A DNA stretch of 64,000 nucleotides, taken from the NCBI RefSeq assembly GCF_000374305.1, contig NZ_KB894098.1:248001-312000 (forward strand), given 5' to 3'. Position 1 is the first letter of the stretch. Every line of letters begins with the position of its first letter. The DNA is from Actinomadura flavalba DSM 45200. GTDB taxonomy: Bacteria; Actinomycetota; Actinomycetes; Streptosporangiales; Streptosporangiaceae. Shown here in pieces: positions 37,817 to 47,607 of the stretch. The notes below the pieces were generated by a model. The model was given only the letters and a program-made list of their open reading frames with translations. It did not search any database and was not told the origin of the DNA. A program made the position numbers and the translations under genes.

Positions 37817-38824
37817 GTGGCAGTAGGGACGCACGGCGGCGAGGCGTTCATGGAGACCGGACCGGTGGCGTCCGCCGGGCTCGACGGCCTCACCGAGGTC
37901 GCCGGGCGCATCCGCGGCGCGATCGAGTCCGTCGTGGAGGGCAAGGGCGCGGCGGTGCGCCTCGCGCTCACCGTGCTGCTGGCCGAAGGGCACCTCCTCA
38001 TCGAGGACGTCCCGGGCGTCGGCAAGACGATGCTGGCCAAGGCGCTCGCCCGCTCGGTCGACTGCTCGGTGCGGCGCGTCCAGTTCACGCCCGACCTGCT
38101 GCCCAGCGACATCACCGGCGTCAGCGCCTACAACCAGGAGCTGCGCGAGTTCGAGTTCAAGCCCGGCCCGGTGTTCGCGAACATCGTCGTCGGCGACGAG
38201 ATCAACCGCGCCTCCCCCAAGACGCAGTCGGCGCTGCTGGAGTGCATGGAGGAGCACCAGGTCACGGTGGACGGCGTGACCTACGCGCTGGAGTCGCCCT
38301 TCATGGTCATCGCCACGCAGAACCCCGTGGAGATGGAGGGGACCTACCCGCTGCCCGAGGCGCAGCGCGACCGGTTCACCGCCCGCGTCTCGATGGGCTA
38401 CCCCGACCCGGCCGCCGAGCTGGAGATGCTCGACGTGCACGGGCAGCGCTCCCCGCTCGACAAGCTCGCCCCGGTCGCCACCGCCGCCGACGTGCGGCGC
38501 CTCGTCGAGGTCGTCCGGATGCAGCACGTGGCGCCCGCCGTCCGGCAGTACGCGATCGACCTGGTCACCGCGACCCGCGAGCACCCCGACCTGCGGCTCG
38601 GCGCCTCCCCCCGCGCCACGCTGCACCTCGTCCGCGCCGCCCGCGCCTACGCCGCGCTGGACGGCCGCGACTACGTGCTGCCCGACGACCTCCAGGACCT
38701 CGCCGTCCCGGTCCTCGCGCACCGGCTGCTGCCGACCGCCGAGGCGCAGGTGGAGCGCCGCCGCCCCGAGCAGGTCGTCGCGGACCTGGTCGCGCGGCTG
38801 TCGGTCCCCGCGCCGAGGAAGTGA
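37817..38824 (+). CDS. MoxR-type AAA+ ATPase
   Basis: A 335-residue MoxR AAA+ ATPase, a chaperone-like class that often works with DUF58 and VWA-type proteins. The P-loop EDVPGVGKT is at about 63-71, Walker B is VVGDEINRASPKTQSALLECM (in part: GDEINRA), sensor 1 is VIATQNPVEMEGTYPLPEAQ. The GTG at 37817 is used because GGGAGGG lies seven bases upstream; a longer frame from 37691 has no such site. It is followed ten bases later by the DUF58 gene, and diverges from mraZ. Confidence 0.95.
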   Translation: MAVGTHGGEAFMETGPVASAGLDGLTEVAGRIRGAIESVVEGKGAAVRLALTVLLAEGHLLIEDVPGVGKTMLAKALARSVDCSVRRVQFTPDLLPSDITGVSAYNQELREFEFKPGPVFANIVVGDEINRASPKTQSALLECMEEHQVTVDGVTYALESPFMVIATQNPVEMEGTYPLPEAQRDRFTARVSMGYPDPAAELEMLDVHGQRSPLDKLAPVATAADVRRLVEVVRMQHVAPAVRQYAIDLVTATREHPDLRLGASPRATLHLVRAARAYAALDGRDYVLPDDLQDLAVPVLAHRLLPTAEAQVERRRPEQVVADLVARLSVPAPRK

Positions 38825-38834
38825 CGCGCCCGAC

Positions 38835-40052
38835 GTGAGAAGAGCGCTGGCCGGGCTGACGACCCGCGGACGGTCCTTCGTGGCGGCCGGGGCCACCGCG
38901 ATCGTGTGCGCGTTCGTGCTCGGGGAACGCGACCTGCTGCGGGCGGGCGTCCTGGTCCTGGTGCTCCCCCTGCTGTCCACGCTCGCGGTGTCGCGGACGC
39001 GGTACCGGCTGGCGTGCGCGCGGCGGCTGCGGCCCGCCCGGCTGCCCGCCGGGCAGGAGTCCCGCGTCGACCTGCGGCTGGAGAACGTGTCCCGGCTGCC
39101 CAGCGGGCTGCTCATGGTCGAGGACCAGGTCCCCTACGCGCTCGGCGGTCAGGCGCGCTTCGTGCTCGACCGCATCGAGCCGCGCGGCCACCGGCGGCTC
39201 AGCTACCGCCTCCGCTCCGACGTGCGCGGCCGGTACCGGGTCGGGCCGCTGGTGGTGCGGCTGACCGACCCGTTCGGCATGGTGGAGCTGGTCCGCTCGT
39301 TCAGCCTGTCCGACACGCTGACCGTGACGCCGGTCGTCGTGCCGCTGCCGCCGGGACGGCCGGTGGGCGGGCGCGCCGGGGAGGGCGAGACGGTCGCGCG
39401 GACGCTGGCGATGGCCGGCGACGACGACGTCGCGCCGCGCGAGTACCGGCACGGCGACGACCTGCGCCGCGTCCACTGGCGCTCGACGGCGCGGCGCGGC
39501 GAGCTGATGGTGCGGCGCGAGGAGCAGCACACCCGCGACTCGGCGGCCGTCTTCCTGGACACGCGCCGGTCGGCGTACTGGGGCGACGGCGCCGCGTCCT
39601 CGTTCGAGCAGGCGGTGTCGGCGGCGGCGTCGGCGGGCGTGCACCTGGCCCGGTCCGGGATGCCGGTGTCGCTGGTGACCGACGCCGGTGAGCGCGTCCC
39701 GGCGACCGCGTCCGGCGGCACGTTCGAGGGCCTGCTGCTGGAGGCCCTGGCCGTGGTGACCCGCTCGGACGAGCGGTCGCTGACGCCGGGCCTGGCGGCG
39801 CTGCGCACGGGCGGCGGCACCGTCGTCGGGGTGTTCGGCGAGCTGACCGAGGCCGACGTGCGGTCGATGCCGGCGGTCCGGCGCGGCGACGGCGCCCACG
39901 TCGCGGTCGTCGTGGCCCGGCCGGACCGCCGCTCCCCCGCCGTCCGCGCGCTGCGCGCGGCGGGCTGGCAGGTCCTGCCGATCACGACGGCCGCCGACCT
40001 CACCGCCGCGTGGGGCGCGGTCGCGGGCCTCCAGGCGGGTTACGGCGCATGA
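38835..40052 (+). CDS. DUF58 membrane protein
   Basis: A 405-residue protein with two N-terminal helices (about 12-50) and a cytoplasmic or extracytoplasmic DUF58 domain (about 190-290), marked by DDLRRVHWRSTARRGELMVR. Family members pair with MoxR ATPases and transglutaminase-like proteins, probably in envelope assembly, but activity is unproven. GTG at 38835 follows the moxR stop by ten bases. It is followed 16 bases later by the transglutaminase gene. Confidence 0.93.
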   Translation: MRRALAGLTTRGRSFVAAGATAIVCAFVLGERDLLRAGVLVLVLPLLSTLAVSRTRYRLACARRLRPARLPAGQESRVDLRLENVSRLPSGLLMVEDQVPYALGGQARFVLDRIEPRGHRRLSYRLRSDVRGRYRVGPLVVRLTDPFGMVELVRSFSLSDTLTVTPVVVPLPPGRPVGGRAGEGETVARTLAMAGDDDVAPREYRHGDDLRRVHWRSTARRGELMVRREEQHTRDSAAVFLDTRRSAYWGDGAASSFEQAVSAAASAGVHLARSGMPVSLVTDAGERVPATASGGTFEGLLLEALAVVTRSDERSLTPGLAALRTGGGTVVGVFGELTEADVRSMPAVRRGDGAHVAVVVARPDRRSPAVRALRAAGWQVLPITTAADLTAAWGAVAGLQAGYGA

Positions 40053-40068
40053 CGGACGGGAGCGGCGG

Positions 40069-42531
40069 ATGAGACCCCAGATGACGATCATGGCGGTGCT
40101 GGCGACGCTCGCCGGGACCGCCGGGCTGTATCCGCTGTTCACGTCGCGGTCGTGGTTCTGGTACGGCCTCGGCGCGGTGCTGTGCGTGGCCGCCGGGAGC
40201 GCGGCCGTCCGGTACTTCCGGCTGCCCGCCGTCGTCGGCGTCGCGGGCGGGCTCGGCGCGCTGCTGCTGTACCTGACCGTGCTGTTCACGCCGGGGCAGG
40301 CGCTGCTCGGCGTCGTCCCGACGCCCGGCTCGCTGCGGGCGCTCGGGGCGGTGGCCAACGCCGGATGGCAGGGCGTCAACCAGTACGCGGCGCCGGTGCC
40401 GCCGGTCAAGGGCATCCTCATGCTGACGGCGGCGGGCGTCGGGCTCGTCGCGGTCCTGGTCGACCTGCTGGCGGTGTGGCTGCGGCGCGCGGCTCCGGCG
40501 GGGCTGCCGCTGCTGGCGATGTACAGCGTCCCGGCGGCCGTCCGCGACGACAGCGTGAGCTGGCTGGCGTTCGGCGTCGGCGCGCTCGGCTACCTGATGC
40601 TGCTCACCTCCGACGCGCGCGAGCAGGTCGGCGGCTGGGGACGGGCCGTCGAACCGGCGCGCCGCACCGAGGACGTGCCCTACGCGGGCGAGACCGCCGA
40701 CGCGGCGCCGCGCGTGCGGTCGGCGGCGCTGGCCGCGAGCGGGCGGCGGATCGGCGCGGGCGCCGTCGCGGTCGCGCTCGTCGTGCCGCTCGTCGTCCCC
40801 GGGCTGCGGCCCGGCGGCTGGTTCGGCCTCGGCGACGGCGACGGCAACGGCGGGTCGCGGACGGTGACGACGCCCGACCCGCTCGTCAGCCTCAAGCGGG
40901 AGCTGACCCGGCAGGACGACTCGGTCGTCCTCACCTACCGGACCCGCGAGGAGGACCCCGACTACCTGCGCCTGTACGCGCTGGACCGCTTCGACGGCGA
41001 CCGCTGGACCTACAACGCGCTGGAGAGCACCGGCCGCGACCGGCTCACGTCGGGACGGCTGCCCGCGCCGCCGGGCCTGGCGGACGGGGTGCCGACGCGC
41101 GACGTCCGCACCGTCGTGGACGTGCGGCCCGAGGTGCGCCGGATGACGTTCCTGCCCGTGCCGTACGCGCCGACACGGGTGTCGGTGAAGGGCGAGTGGC
41201 GGGTGCATCCGCCGTCGCTGATGGTGTACTCGCTGCGCGACTCGGCGGGCGGCCGCTCCTACACGGTGGACAGCCGCCGGGCGCTTCCGACGGCCCGGGA
41301 CCTGGCCGGCGGCGGGTCGTCGCCGCCCGACGTCGTCGCGCACTACACGTCCTACCCGCGCAGCGTGCCGCCCGCCGTCCGGCGGCTGGCCGACCAGGTG
41401 ACGCGGGGCGCCACGTCGGCGTACGCGCAGGCGGTGGCGCTGCAACGCTGGTTCACCGAGACGGGCGGGTTCGTCTACGACCTGAGCGCGCCGTCGCCGC
41501 AGCACGGCAGCGACCTGGTGGCGTTCCTGCTCAACAGCAAGCGCGGCTACTGCGAGCAGTTCGCGGCGTCGATGGCGCTGATGGCCCGCATCCTCGGCAT
41601 CCCGGCGCGCGTCGCGATGGGGTACACGGCGGGAACGCGCACCACCGGCGACCGGTGGACGGTCCGGTCCCGCGACGCGCACGCCTGGCCGGAGCTGTAC
41701 TTCCCCGGCACCGGCTGGGTGCGGTTCGAGCCGACGCCCGCCGGCGCGACCGGGCAGGGCACGGCGGTGACGCCGCCGTACTCGACGCAGGCCCAGGCCC
41801 AGGCGCCCGAGACGCCCGAGACGCGGGGCGGCGAGGACGACCCGGCCGCGGAGGAGGAGGCGGAGGCGTCCCCCTCGGCGGCACCGGCGCAGCGCGACGA
41901 CCTGCCCGGCGACACGTCCGCGCCCGAGACGCGGGAGGACGGCGCCCCCTACGGCTGGATGCTCGCCGGGGCGCTGGTGGTGCTGCTGCTGGCCGCGCCG
42001 ATGGTCGCGCGGGCGCTGCTGCGCCGCCGCCGCTGGGCGGCCGTGGACCCGTCGTCGTCCGGCTCGGGCGGCCCGCGTTCCCGGAGGACGGCGGCGGAGC
42101 CCGTCCCGGCGGACGCCGCGCACGCGGCCTGGCGCGAGATGCGCGCCGACGCCCTCGACCACGGGCTGGCCTGGCCGTCCAGCGACACGCCCCGCGCCGC
42201 CGCGCGACGCCTCACCGAGTCCCTGCACTTGGACGAGGCGTCCGCGCAGGCGCTCGGCCGCATCGCGATGGCCGAGGAACGCGCCCGCTACGCGCGCGCC
42301 GCCGTCCGCGTGCCGCCGTCGGTGCTGCGCGGCGACGTGCACACCGTCCGCGCGGCGTTCTCGCAGAACGTCACCCGCCGCGCCCGCTGGCGGGCGCGGC
42401 TGCTCCCGCCGACGACCGTCACGGCCACCACGTCCGCCGCCCGCGCCTACGGCGACCGCGCCGCCGACGCGGCGGCCCGCGCCCGCGAGGCGATCACCGC
42501 CCGAGTCACCGCACTCCGCGACCGCGACTGA
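40069..42531 (+). CDS. TgpA-like membrane transglutaminase
   Basis: An 820-residue protein. Six to seven helices fill residues about 5-190 (last near 225-250). The transglutaminase-like core (about 440-560) has GYCEQFAASMALMARILGIP with the nucleophile Cys495, then DAHAWPELYFPGTGWVRFEPTP (in part) with His538 and a Glu near 554 in the third-residue place. A Glu, Pro-rich stretch, a further helix (about 630-652) and a basic DUF4129-type tail end it. This is the usual third member of moxR-DUF58 operons. A perfect palindrome terminates the operon at 42610. Confidence 0.93.
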   Translation: MRPQMTIMAVLATLAGTAGLYPLFTSRSWFWYGLGAVLCVAAGSAAVRYFRLPAVVGVAGGLGALLLYLTVLFTPGQALLGVVPTPGSLRALGAVANAGWQGVNQYAAPVPPVKGILMLTAAGVGLVAVLVDLLAVWLRRAAPAGLPLLAMYSVPAAVRDDSVSWLAFGVGALGYLMLLTSDAREQVGGWGRAVEPARRTEDVPYAGETADAAPRVRSAALAASGRRIGAGAVAVALVVPLVVPGLRPGGWFGLGDGDGNGGSRTVTTPDPLVSLKRELTRQDDSVVLTYRTREEDPDYLRLYALDRFDGDRWTYNALESTGRDRLTSGRLPAPPGLADGVPTRDVRTVVDVRPEVRRMTFLPVPYAPTRVSVKGEWRVHPPSLMVYSLRDSAGGRSYTVDSRRALPTARDLAGGGSSPPDVVAHYTSYPRSVPPAVRRLADQVTRGATSAYAQAVALQRWFTETGGFVYDLSAPSPQHGSDLVAFLLNSKRGYCEQFAASMALMARILGIPARVAMGYTAGTRTTGDRWTVRSRDAHAWPELYFPGTGWVRFEPTPAGATGQGTAVTPPYSTQAQAQAPETPETRGGEDDPAAEEEAEASPSAAPAQRDDLPGDTSAPETREDGAPYGWMLAGALVVLLLAAPMVARALLRRRRWAAVDPSSSGSGGPRSRRTAAEPVPADAAHAAWREMRADALDHGLAWPSSDTPRAAARRLTESLHLDEASAQALGRIAMAEERARYARAAVRVPPSVLRGDVHTVRAAFSQNVTRRARWRARLLPPTTVTATTSAARAYGDRAADAAARAREAITARVTALRDRD

Positions 42532-42609
42532 GCCTCGCGGCGCACCGGACGGTGACGCGCGTCGCAGGCGCGGATATTCGCCCCGCGCTCGCGGACGGCG
42601 CCGGGAAGT

Positions 42610-42651
42610 GAGAGAGCGGCCCGCCTCCCCGGGGAGGCGGGCCGCTCTCTC
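42610..42651. terminator. Perfect 42-base palindrome, bidirectional terminator
   Basis: GAGAGAGCGGCCCGCCTCCCC (42610-42630, 21 bases) is followed at once by its exact reverse complement (42631-42651). It separates the end of the moxR operon from the end of the convergent DUF3040 gene. Confidence 0.88.
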
Positions 42652-42715
42652 AACGTGCGAGGCCGGATGTGGACACGCCGGGGTCAGGTGGGGCGGTGGC
42701 CGCCGGGTGCGGGGG

Positions 42716-43129
42716 TCACTGCTCTTCGTTGCGGCGGCGCCAGCGCTCTTCCATGCGGTCCATGAAGCCGGAGCGGGAGCGCTTGGGCTGGGAGCCGCGC
42801 GCGGGCGGCCCGGAGCCCTCCTGCGCGCCGCCGGACGTGTTGCCCACGCCCGTCATGCGCTTCCAGCTCGTCAGGGCCCAGACGCAGCAGACGACCATCA
42901 GCACGAAGCCGGTGACGCTGATGGCGATCGTGACGGTGCCGGCGTTCACCACCAGGCCCGCCATCAGGGCGCAGACGCCGACGACGAACCCCAGCGCGGC
43001 CTTGACGATGCGGCGCTTGAAGTGCGCCTGCGGCGTCGTGCGGACCGTCTGGGCGAACTTCGGATCCTCGGCGTACAACGCCTGCTCGATCTGGTCGAGC
43101 ATGCGCTGCTCGTGATCAGAGAGCGGCAC
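42716..43129 (-). CDS. DUF3040 membrane protein
   Basis: A 137-residue actinobacterial DUF3040 protein. It opens VPLSDHEQRMLDQIEQALYAEDP (in part: LSDHEQ, EQALYAEDP), the family mark, followed by two helices (about 48-68 and 72-92) and a charged tail with PKRSRSGFMDRMEERWRRR (about 115-133). GTG at 43129 is chosen since GGGAGG stands five bases upstream; an ATG at 43141 is possible. Function unknown. It lies downstream of dinB and converges on the transglutaminase gene. Confidence 0.9.
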   Translation of the reverse strand: MPLSDHEQRMLDQIEQALYAEDPKFAQTVRTTPQAHFKRRIVKAALGFVVGVCALMAGLVVNAGTVTIAISVTGFVLMVVCCVWALTSWKRMTGVGNTSGGAQEGSGPPARGSQPKRSRSGFMDRMEERWRRRNEEQ

Positions 43130-43288
43130 GGCGCCTCCCATCGACAGCCCCGCGGCGGGGAATCCGGTGCAGGACGTTGGCCTCAACGGTGATATGCCCA
43201 GAATACGAGCCCGGACCAGTGTATGAAAGCAAACGGCCGACCACGGACCCTGTGCCGGGCATCTCACCTACTCCAAGCTTCATTACGG

Positions 43289-44554
43289 TCATTCTCCAGT
43301 GTCCCCCGTGTCGCGTGCGGAACGCGAGGTGTCCCTGCGGACGAGCGCCGCGGGCCGCACCGCGCCGCGCCCGAACCGGTGCGCGACCTGGTCGACCGCG
43401 CGTTCGGCCGCGTGCCAGCCGTCCTCGGACTCGCCGAGGGCGAGCTGGCGGGGAGCCGTACCGGCCGGGACCAGGTTCTCCACCCGAACCCCGACCAAGC
43501 GGAGACGTACCCCTTCCAGGCCCGACCCCTCATACAGTTCCGACGCTGTGACATAGATCACACGAGCGAGGTCGGTGGGGTCACCGAGCGTGCGCGAACG
43601 GGTGATCGTGGAGAAGTCGGCGCGGCGCAGCTTCACGCTCACCGTCCGGCCCTCGTGGCCGCCGTCGCGCAGCCGCGCCCCGACCTTCTCGGCGAGCCGC
43701 AGCAGCTCCCGCCGGATCACCTCGGGGTCGTCCACGTCGGTCGCGAACGTCTCCTCGGCGCCGATGCTCTTGTCGCGCGCGTCCGGCACGACGGACCGCT
43801 CGTCGCGCCCCCACGCCAGAGCGTGCAGGTGCGCGCCGTGCGCCCGGCCCAGCTCGCGCTGGAGCAGCGCGAGGTCGGTGCGGGCGATCTGCCCCACGGT
43901 GCGCAGCCCGAGGCGGAGCAGGTTCTGCTCGGTCCGCTCCCCCACGCCCCACAGCGCCGCGACGGGCAGCGCGTGCAGGAACTCCAGCACGCCGTCCGCC
44001 GGGACGACGAGCAGCCCGTCCGGCTTGCACCGCGTCGAGGCGAGCTTGGCGACGAACTTGGTGTTCGCGACGCCCACCGAGCACGTCAGGCCCTGCTGTT
44101 CAGCGACCTGCGCCCGGATCGCGGCGGCGATGGCGGCGGGCCGCCCGATCCGGCGCAGCGCCCCGGCGACGTCGAGGAACGCCTCGTCCAGCGACAGCGG
44201 CTCCACCAGCGGCGTCACCGACCGGAAGATCTCGAACACGGCCGCCGACGCCGCCGCGTACTTGGCGTGCCGGGGCGGCAGCACGACCGCCTGCGGGCAC
44301 AGCCGCCGCGCCCGCGTCATCGGCATGGCCGAGTGGACCCCGAACCGGCGCGCCTCGTAGGACGCGGCCGACACGACGCCGCGCCCGCCGACCCCGCCGA
44401 CGATCACGGGGCGGCCGCGCAGCTCGGGCCGTTCCAGCAGCTCCACGCTCACGAAGAACGCGTCCATGTCGACGTGCAGGATCGAGCACCCGGTGTCGTC
44501 GGCGGGCGGTCCCGGCGGCGGCCCGGGCCGGTGGAGCTGCTGCTTGCGGCTCAC
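43289..44554 (-). CDS. dinB: DNA polymerase IV (Y family)
   Basis: DinB carries out error-prone translesion synthesis. The product is 421 residues. Catalytic motifs are LHVDMDAFFVSVE with the first aspartate and LSLDEAFLDV with the second acidic pair; SYEARRFGVHSAM is the usual finger segment. The little-finger domain ends before a QLALG segment that could be a weak sliding-clamp site, and the tail is Arg and Asp-rich. The GTG start overlaps the methyltransferase stop by four bases. No LexA-type box was seen close by. Confidence 0.95.
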   Translation of the reverse strand: MSRKQQLHRPGPPPGPPADDTGCSILHVDMDAFFVSVELLERPELRGRPVIVGGVGGRGVVSAASYEARRFGVHSAMPMTRARRLCPQAVVLPPRHAKYAAASAAVFEIFRSVTPLVEPLSLDEAFLDVAGALRRIGRPAAIAAAIRAQVAEQQGLTCSVGVANTKFVAKLASTRCKPDGLLVVPADGVLEFLHALPVAALWGVGERTEQNLLRLGLRTVGQIARTDLALLQRELGRAHGAHLHALAWGRDERSVVPDARDKSIGAEETFATDVDDPEVIRRELLRLAEKVGARLRDGGHEGRTVSVKLRRADFSTITRSRTLGDPTDLARVIYVTASELYEGSGLEGVRLRLVGVRVENLVPAGTAPRQLALGESEDGWHAAERAVDQVAHRFGRGAVRPAALVRRDTSRSARDTGDTGE

Positions 44555-45324
44555 CGGCGGTCGGCGACCAGGTGAAGCTGGGAGGCCAGTTCGCGCAGCA
44601 CGGGGTGGACGGCCGCCGCCGACTCCAGCGCGATCAGCGCCTCGGCGGTGTCGGCGTCCTCCAGGGCGGCGCCGGGCAGCAGGTCGGCGAAGATGCGCAC
44701 GCCGTGCAGTTCGCCGACGCTCAGCCCGGTGGCGGCGACCAGGTCGGTGAGGGACGCCCGGGTGAAGCGGCGCGGCAGCCGGTCCTGCGGGCCGTAGCGC
44801 CCGGCGGGGTCGGCCAGGACGTGCCGCGCGTCGTCGAAGTGCCCGGCCAGCGCCCGCTGCACGACCGCGCCGACCTGGCCGGTGACCAGGACGCTCAGCG
44901 ACCCGCCGGGCCGCAGCGTGCCGGTGAGGGCCGTCATGGTGGCGGCGGGGTCGTCCACGTACTCCAGGACGTTGTGGCACAGGACGAGGTCGGCGCTCTG
45001 CGCGCCGAGCAGGTCGGGCACGTCGGCGGCGTCGCCCTGCACGCCCCGGACGGTGACGCCCGCCTCGGCGGCGCGCCGCTCCAGCGCGGCGAGCGCGTCG
45101 GGGCTGGCGTCGACGACGGTGACGCGGTGCCCGAGGCCGGCGAGCGGCACGGCGAATCCGCCGGTGCCGCCGCCGACGTCGAGCACGTCGCTGGGCCCCT
45201 GCGGGGCGATGCGGTCCAGGACGGTGCGCAGCGCGTCCCACAGAACGGCGCTGCGCACGCCTCCGCCCCCGCGGACGCGTCGGTTCTGCTGGGCGGCCAC
45301 GGCCATCCCCCTCGTCTCAGCCAT
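44551..45324 (-). CDS. SAM-dependent methyltransferase (class I)
   Basis: A 257-residue class I methyltransferase. The SAM loop is VLDVGGGTGGFAVPLA (about 46-61), followed by VTVVDASPDALAAL, and LVLCHNVLEYVDDPA near the active site, as in CmoA/SmtA-type proteins. The substrate is unknown. Its four-base overlap with dinB suggests both are made together, but a direct functional link is not known. ATG at 45324 or the internal one near 45306 are both possible. Confidence 0.88.
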   Translation of the reverse strand: MAETRGMAVAAQQNRRVRGGGGVRSAVLWDALRTVLDRIAPQGPSDVLDVGGGTGGFAVPLAGLGHRVTVVDASPDALAALERRAAEAGVTVRGVQGDAADVPDLLGAQSADLVLCHNVLEYVDDPAATMTALTGTLRPGGSLSVLVTGQVGAVVQRALAGHFDDARHVLADPAGRYGPQDRLPRRFTRASLTDLVAATGLSVGELHGVRIFADLLPGAALEDADTAEALIALESAAAVHPVLRELASQLHLVADRR

Positions 45325-45381
45325 CGCTCAACCTTAGCCGGAGCGGCGGGGACGGACGCCGTCAGTGCGGGGGCCGGTGGA

Positions 45382-45798
45382 TCAGAGGGACAGCGACGGC
45401 TTGAGCTGCTGGAGGCGGGACAGCAGGCCGTTGACGAACCGGGGGGACTCGTCGGTGGACAGCTCGGTGGCGAGGGCGACGGCCTGGCTGACGGCGACGC
45501 CGTCGGGCACGTCGTCGACCCAGAGCAGCTCGTAGGCGCCCATCCGCAGGATGTTGCGGTCGACGGCGGGCATCCGCTCCAGCGTCCAGCCGGTCGCGTA
45601 GGTGGCGATCAGCTCGTCGATGCGCTCGCCGTTCTCCTCCACGCCCCGGATCAGCCGGACGGAGTGGTCGTACTCGGCCAGTTCGTCCTGGTTGGGCCGC
45701 CCGCGCTGCGCGAGGACCGCCGAGGGCGCCTCCTCGCGCAGCTCGGCGGCGAACAGGATGTCCAGCGCCAGTTTGCGAGCCTTGGTCCTAGCGCTCAT
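45382..45798 (-). CDS. nusB: NusB transcription antitermination factor
   Basis: NusB binds boxA with NusE to prevent early termination, chiefly in rRNA operons. The product is 138 residues: SARTKARKLALDILFAAE at the N terminus, the middle helices with DELAEYDHSVRLIRGVEEN, and VDRNILRMGAYELLW, then SQAVALATELSTDESPRFVNGLLSRL (in part: VALATEL, FVNGLL). It follows efp on the minus strand across 124 bases. Confidence 0.95.
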   Translation of the reverse strand: MSARTKARKLALDILFAAELREEAPSAVLAQRGRPNQDELAEYDHSVRLIRGVEENGERIDELIATYATGWTLERMPAVDRNILRMGAYELLWVDDVPDGVAVSQAVALATELSTDESPRFVNGLLSRLQQLKPSLSL

Positions 45799-45922
45799 TG
45801 CCTCGCCTCCGCTCGGCGGCTCGCAGCCCTTGTCCGTACCGGCTTCCCTCGTCGCGTGCTCACTCCTTCGTCGCTCCGCGCGCTCCTCAGTCCAGCCGGC
45901 ACGGGGCTGATCGCGGCGGCCA

Positions 45923-46480
45923 TCAGCCGCGGCCGAGGTACTCGCCGGAGCGGGTGTCGACCTTGACCTTCTCGCCGGTGGTGATGAACAGCGGCACCTG
46001 GACCTGGGCGCCGGTCTCCAGCGTGGCGGGCTTGCTGCCGCCGGTGGAGCGGTCGCCCTGGAGGCCGGGCTCGGTCTCGGTGATCTCCAGCACGACGGCG
46101 GCGGGCAGCTCGACGTACAGCGGGTTCTCGTTGTTGAAGGCGATCACCGCGGTCTGCTCGGGGAGCAGGTAGTTCGCGGCGGAGCCGACGACGGCCTCGG
46201 GGATGTTGGGCTGGTCGTAGGTCTCGGTGTCCATGAAGACGAACGAGTCGCCCTCGCGGTAGAGGAACTGCATGTCGCGCTTGTCGACGGTCGCGATCTC
46301 GACCTTGGTGCCGGCGTTGAACGTCTTGTCGACGACCTTGCCCGACAGCACGTTCTTGAGCTTGGTGCGGACGAAGGCGCCGCCCTTGCCGGGCTTGACG
46401 TGCTGGAACTCAAGGACGGTCCAGAGCTGACCTTCCATGTTCAGCGTCATGCCGTTCTTCAGGTCGTTGGTGGTCGCCAC
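45923..46480 (-). CDS. efp: Elongation factor P
   Basis: EF-P relieves ribosome stalling at polyproline. The product is 185 residues with the three-domain EF-P pattern: [29 protein letters not shown] with the lysine at the domain I tip, TFNAGTKVE, and YLGRG at the C terminus. The tip reads PGKGG; the actinobacterial form usually reads PGKGP. GTG at 46480 follows AAGGA. It stands between the Xaa-Pro peptidase gene and nusB, as in other actinobacteria. No EpmA- or YmfI-type modification gene is in the window. Confidence 0.96.
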   Translation of the reverse strand: MATTNDLKNGMTLNMEGQLWTVLEFQHVKPGKGGAFVRTKLKNVLSGKVVDKTFNAGTKVEIATVDKRDMQFLYREGDSFVFMDTETYDQPNIPEAVVGSAANYLLPEQTAVIAFNNENPLYVELPAAVVLEITETEPGLQGDRSTGGSKPATLETGAQVQVPLFITTGEKVKVDTRSGEYLGRG

Positions 46481-46514
46481 TAGCGTCCTTCTCCTCGTGA
46501 AGGGGCCGCCCGCA

Positions 46515-47588
46515 TCAGAGCACGAGCAGATCCTTGGTGGTCTGGGTGAGCACCTCCGGCCCGGCGTCGCGGGCGACGAGCGTGTCCTCGATGCGGACGC
46601 CGCCCCGCCCGGCCAGGTACACGCCCGGCTCGGCCGTGACCGGAACTCGATCCATCAGCTTACCGGTCTTGTCGTAGCCGAGGAGCGGCGCCTCGTGGAC
46701 CTCCAGGCCGATGCCGTGGCCGAGCCCGTGCGGGAAGTCGTCGCCGTGGCCCGCCTCGTTGATCAGGTCGCGGGCGGCGGCGTCGACGTCGCTGGTCTCG
46801 GCGCCGGGGACGGCCGCGCGGACGGCGGCGGCCTGCGCCCGCCGCACCAGTTCGTACACCTCGCGCTGCCAGGCGGCGGGCTCACCGATGGCGACGGTGC
46901 GCGTCATGTCGGCGTTGTAGCCGCGGTACATCGCGCCGAAGTCCATGGTGACGAGGTCTCCGGCGGCCAGCGGCCGGGCGCCGGGGTGGTGGTGCGGGAC
47001 GGCGCCGTTGGGCCCGGACGCGACGATCGACGGGAACGCGATCCCGTCCGCGCCGAGGTCGATCATGTGCCGTTCGAGGTCGATCGCGACGTCGCGTTCG
47101 GTGATGCCGGGCCGCAGCAGCGGCAGCACCCGCTCGAACGCCTGGTCGGTGAGGGCGCAGGCGTGGGCGATCAGCGCGATCTCGCCCTCGTCCTTGACGT
47201 AGCGCAGTTCCTCGACGGTGTGCCCGAGCGGGACGAACGCGATCCCGGCGTCGAGCGCGGCGAGTTCGGCGTGCTTCTCGACGGTGAGCGCGTGCGGCTC
47301 GAACCCGAGCCGCGGCGTCCGGGCGTCGGCGGCGAGCGTCACCAGCGCCTCGGCGGCGCGGCGCTCGACGATCGTCTCCAGCCCGATGTCGCCCGTCATC
47401 CCGGCGTACCGGGCGTCGGTGGCCAGCACCGCCGGGCCGGACGCGCGGACGAGCAGCGCGGCGTTGGAGCTGTCCAGGCCGGTCAGGTACCGGACGTTGA
47501 CCAGGCGCGTGACCAGCAGCGCGTCGGCGTCGCGGGCGGCGACGAGGTCGGCCAGCCGGGCGAGCCGCGACGTGTGTTCATCCCCCAT
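46515..47588 (-). CDS. M24-family Xaa-Pro aminopeptidase
   Basis: A 357-residue metallopeptidase that removes N-terminal residues before proline, or Xaa-Pro dipeptides. The metal ligands are visible: [18 protein letters not shown] (two Asp), [11 protein letters not shown] (His), [14 protein letters not shown] and GVRIEDTLV (two Glu). The N-terminal creatinase-like domain fills residues about 5-125. It is followed by efp after 34 bases. The name pepP or pepQ is used for this syntenic gene; the exact specificity is not settled. Confidence 0.93.
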   Translation of the reverse strand: MGDEHTSRLARLADLVAARDADALLVTRLVNVRYLTGLDSSNAALLVRASGPAVLATDARYAGMTGDIGLETIVERRAAEALVTLAADARTPRLGFEPHALTVEKHAELAALDAGIAFVPLGHTVEELRYVKDEGEIALIAHACALTDQAFERVLPLLRPGITERDVAIDLERHMIDLGADGIAFPSIVASGPNGAVPHHHPGARPLAAGDLVTMDFGAMYRGYNADMTRTVAIGEPAAWQREVYELVRRAQAAAVRAAVPGAETSDVDAAARDLINEAGHGDDFPHGLGHGIGLEVHEAPLLGYDKTGKLMDRVPVTAEPGVYLAGRGGVRIEDTLVARDAGPEVLTQTTKDLLVL

Positions 47589-47607
47589 GGACGCGACATT
47601 ACGGCAT

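Noticed and set aside
43130-43288. RNA gene or LexA box before DUF3040 and after dinB
   Set aside because: No tRNA-like fold and no TCGAAC-type SOS palindrome were found.
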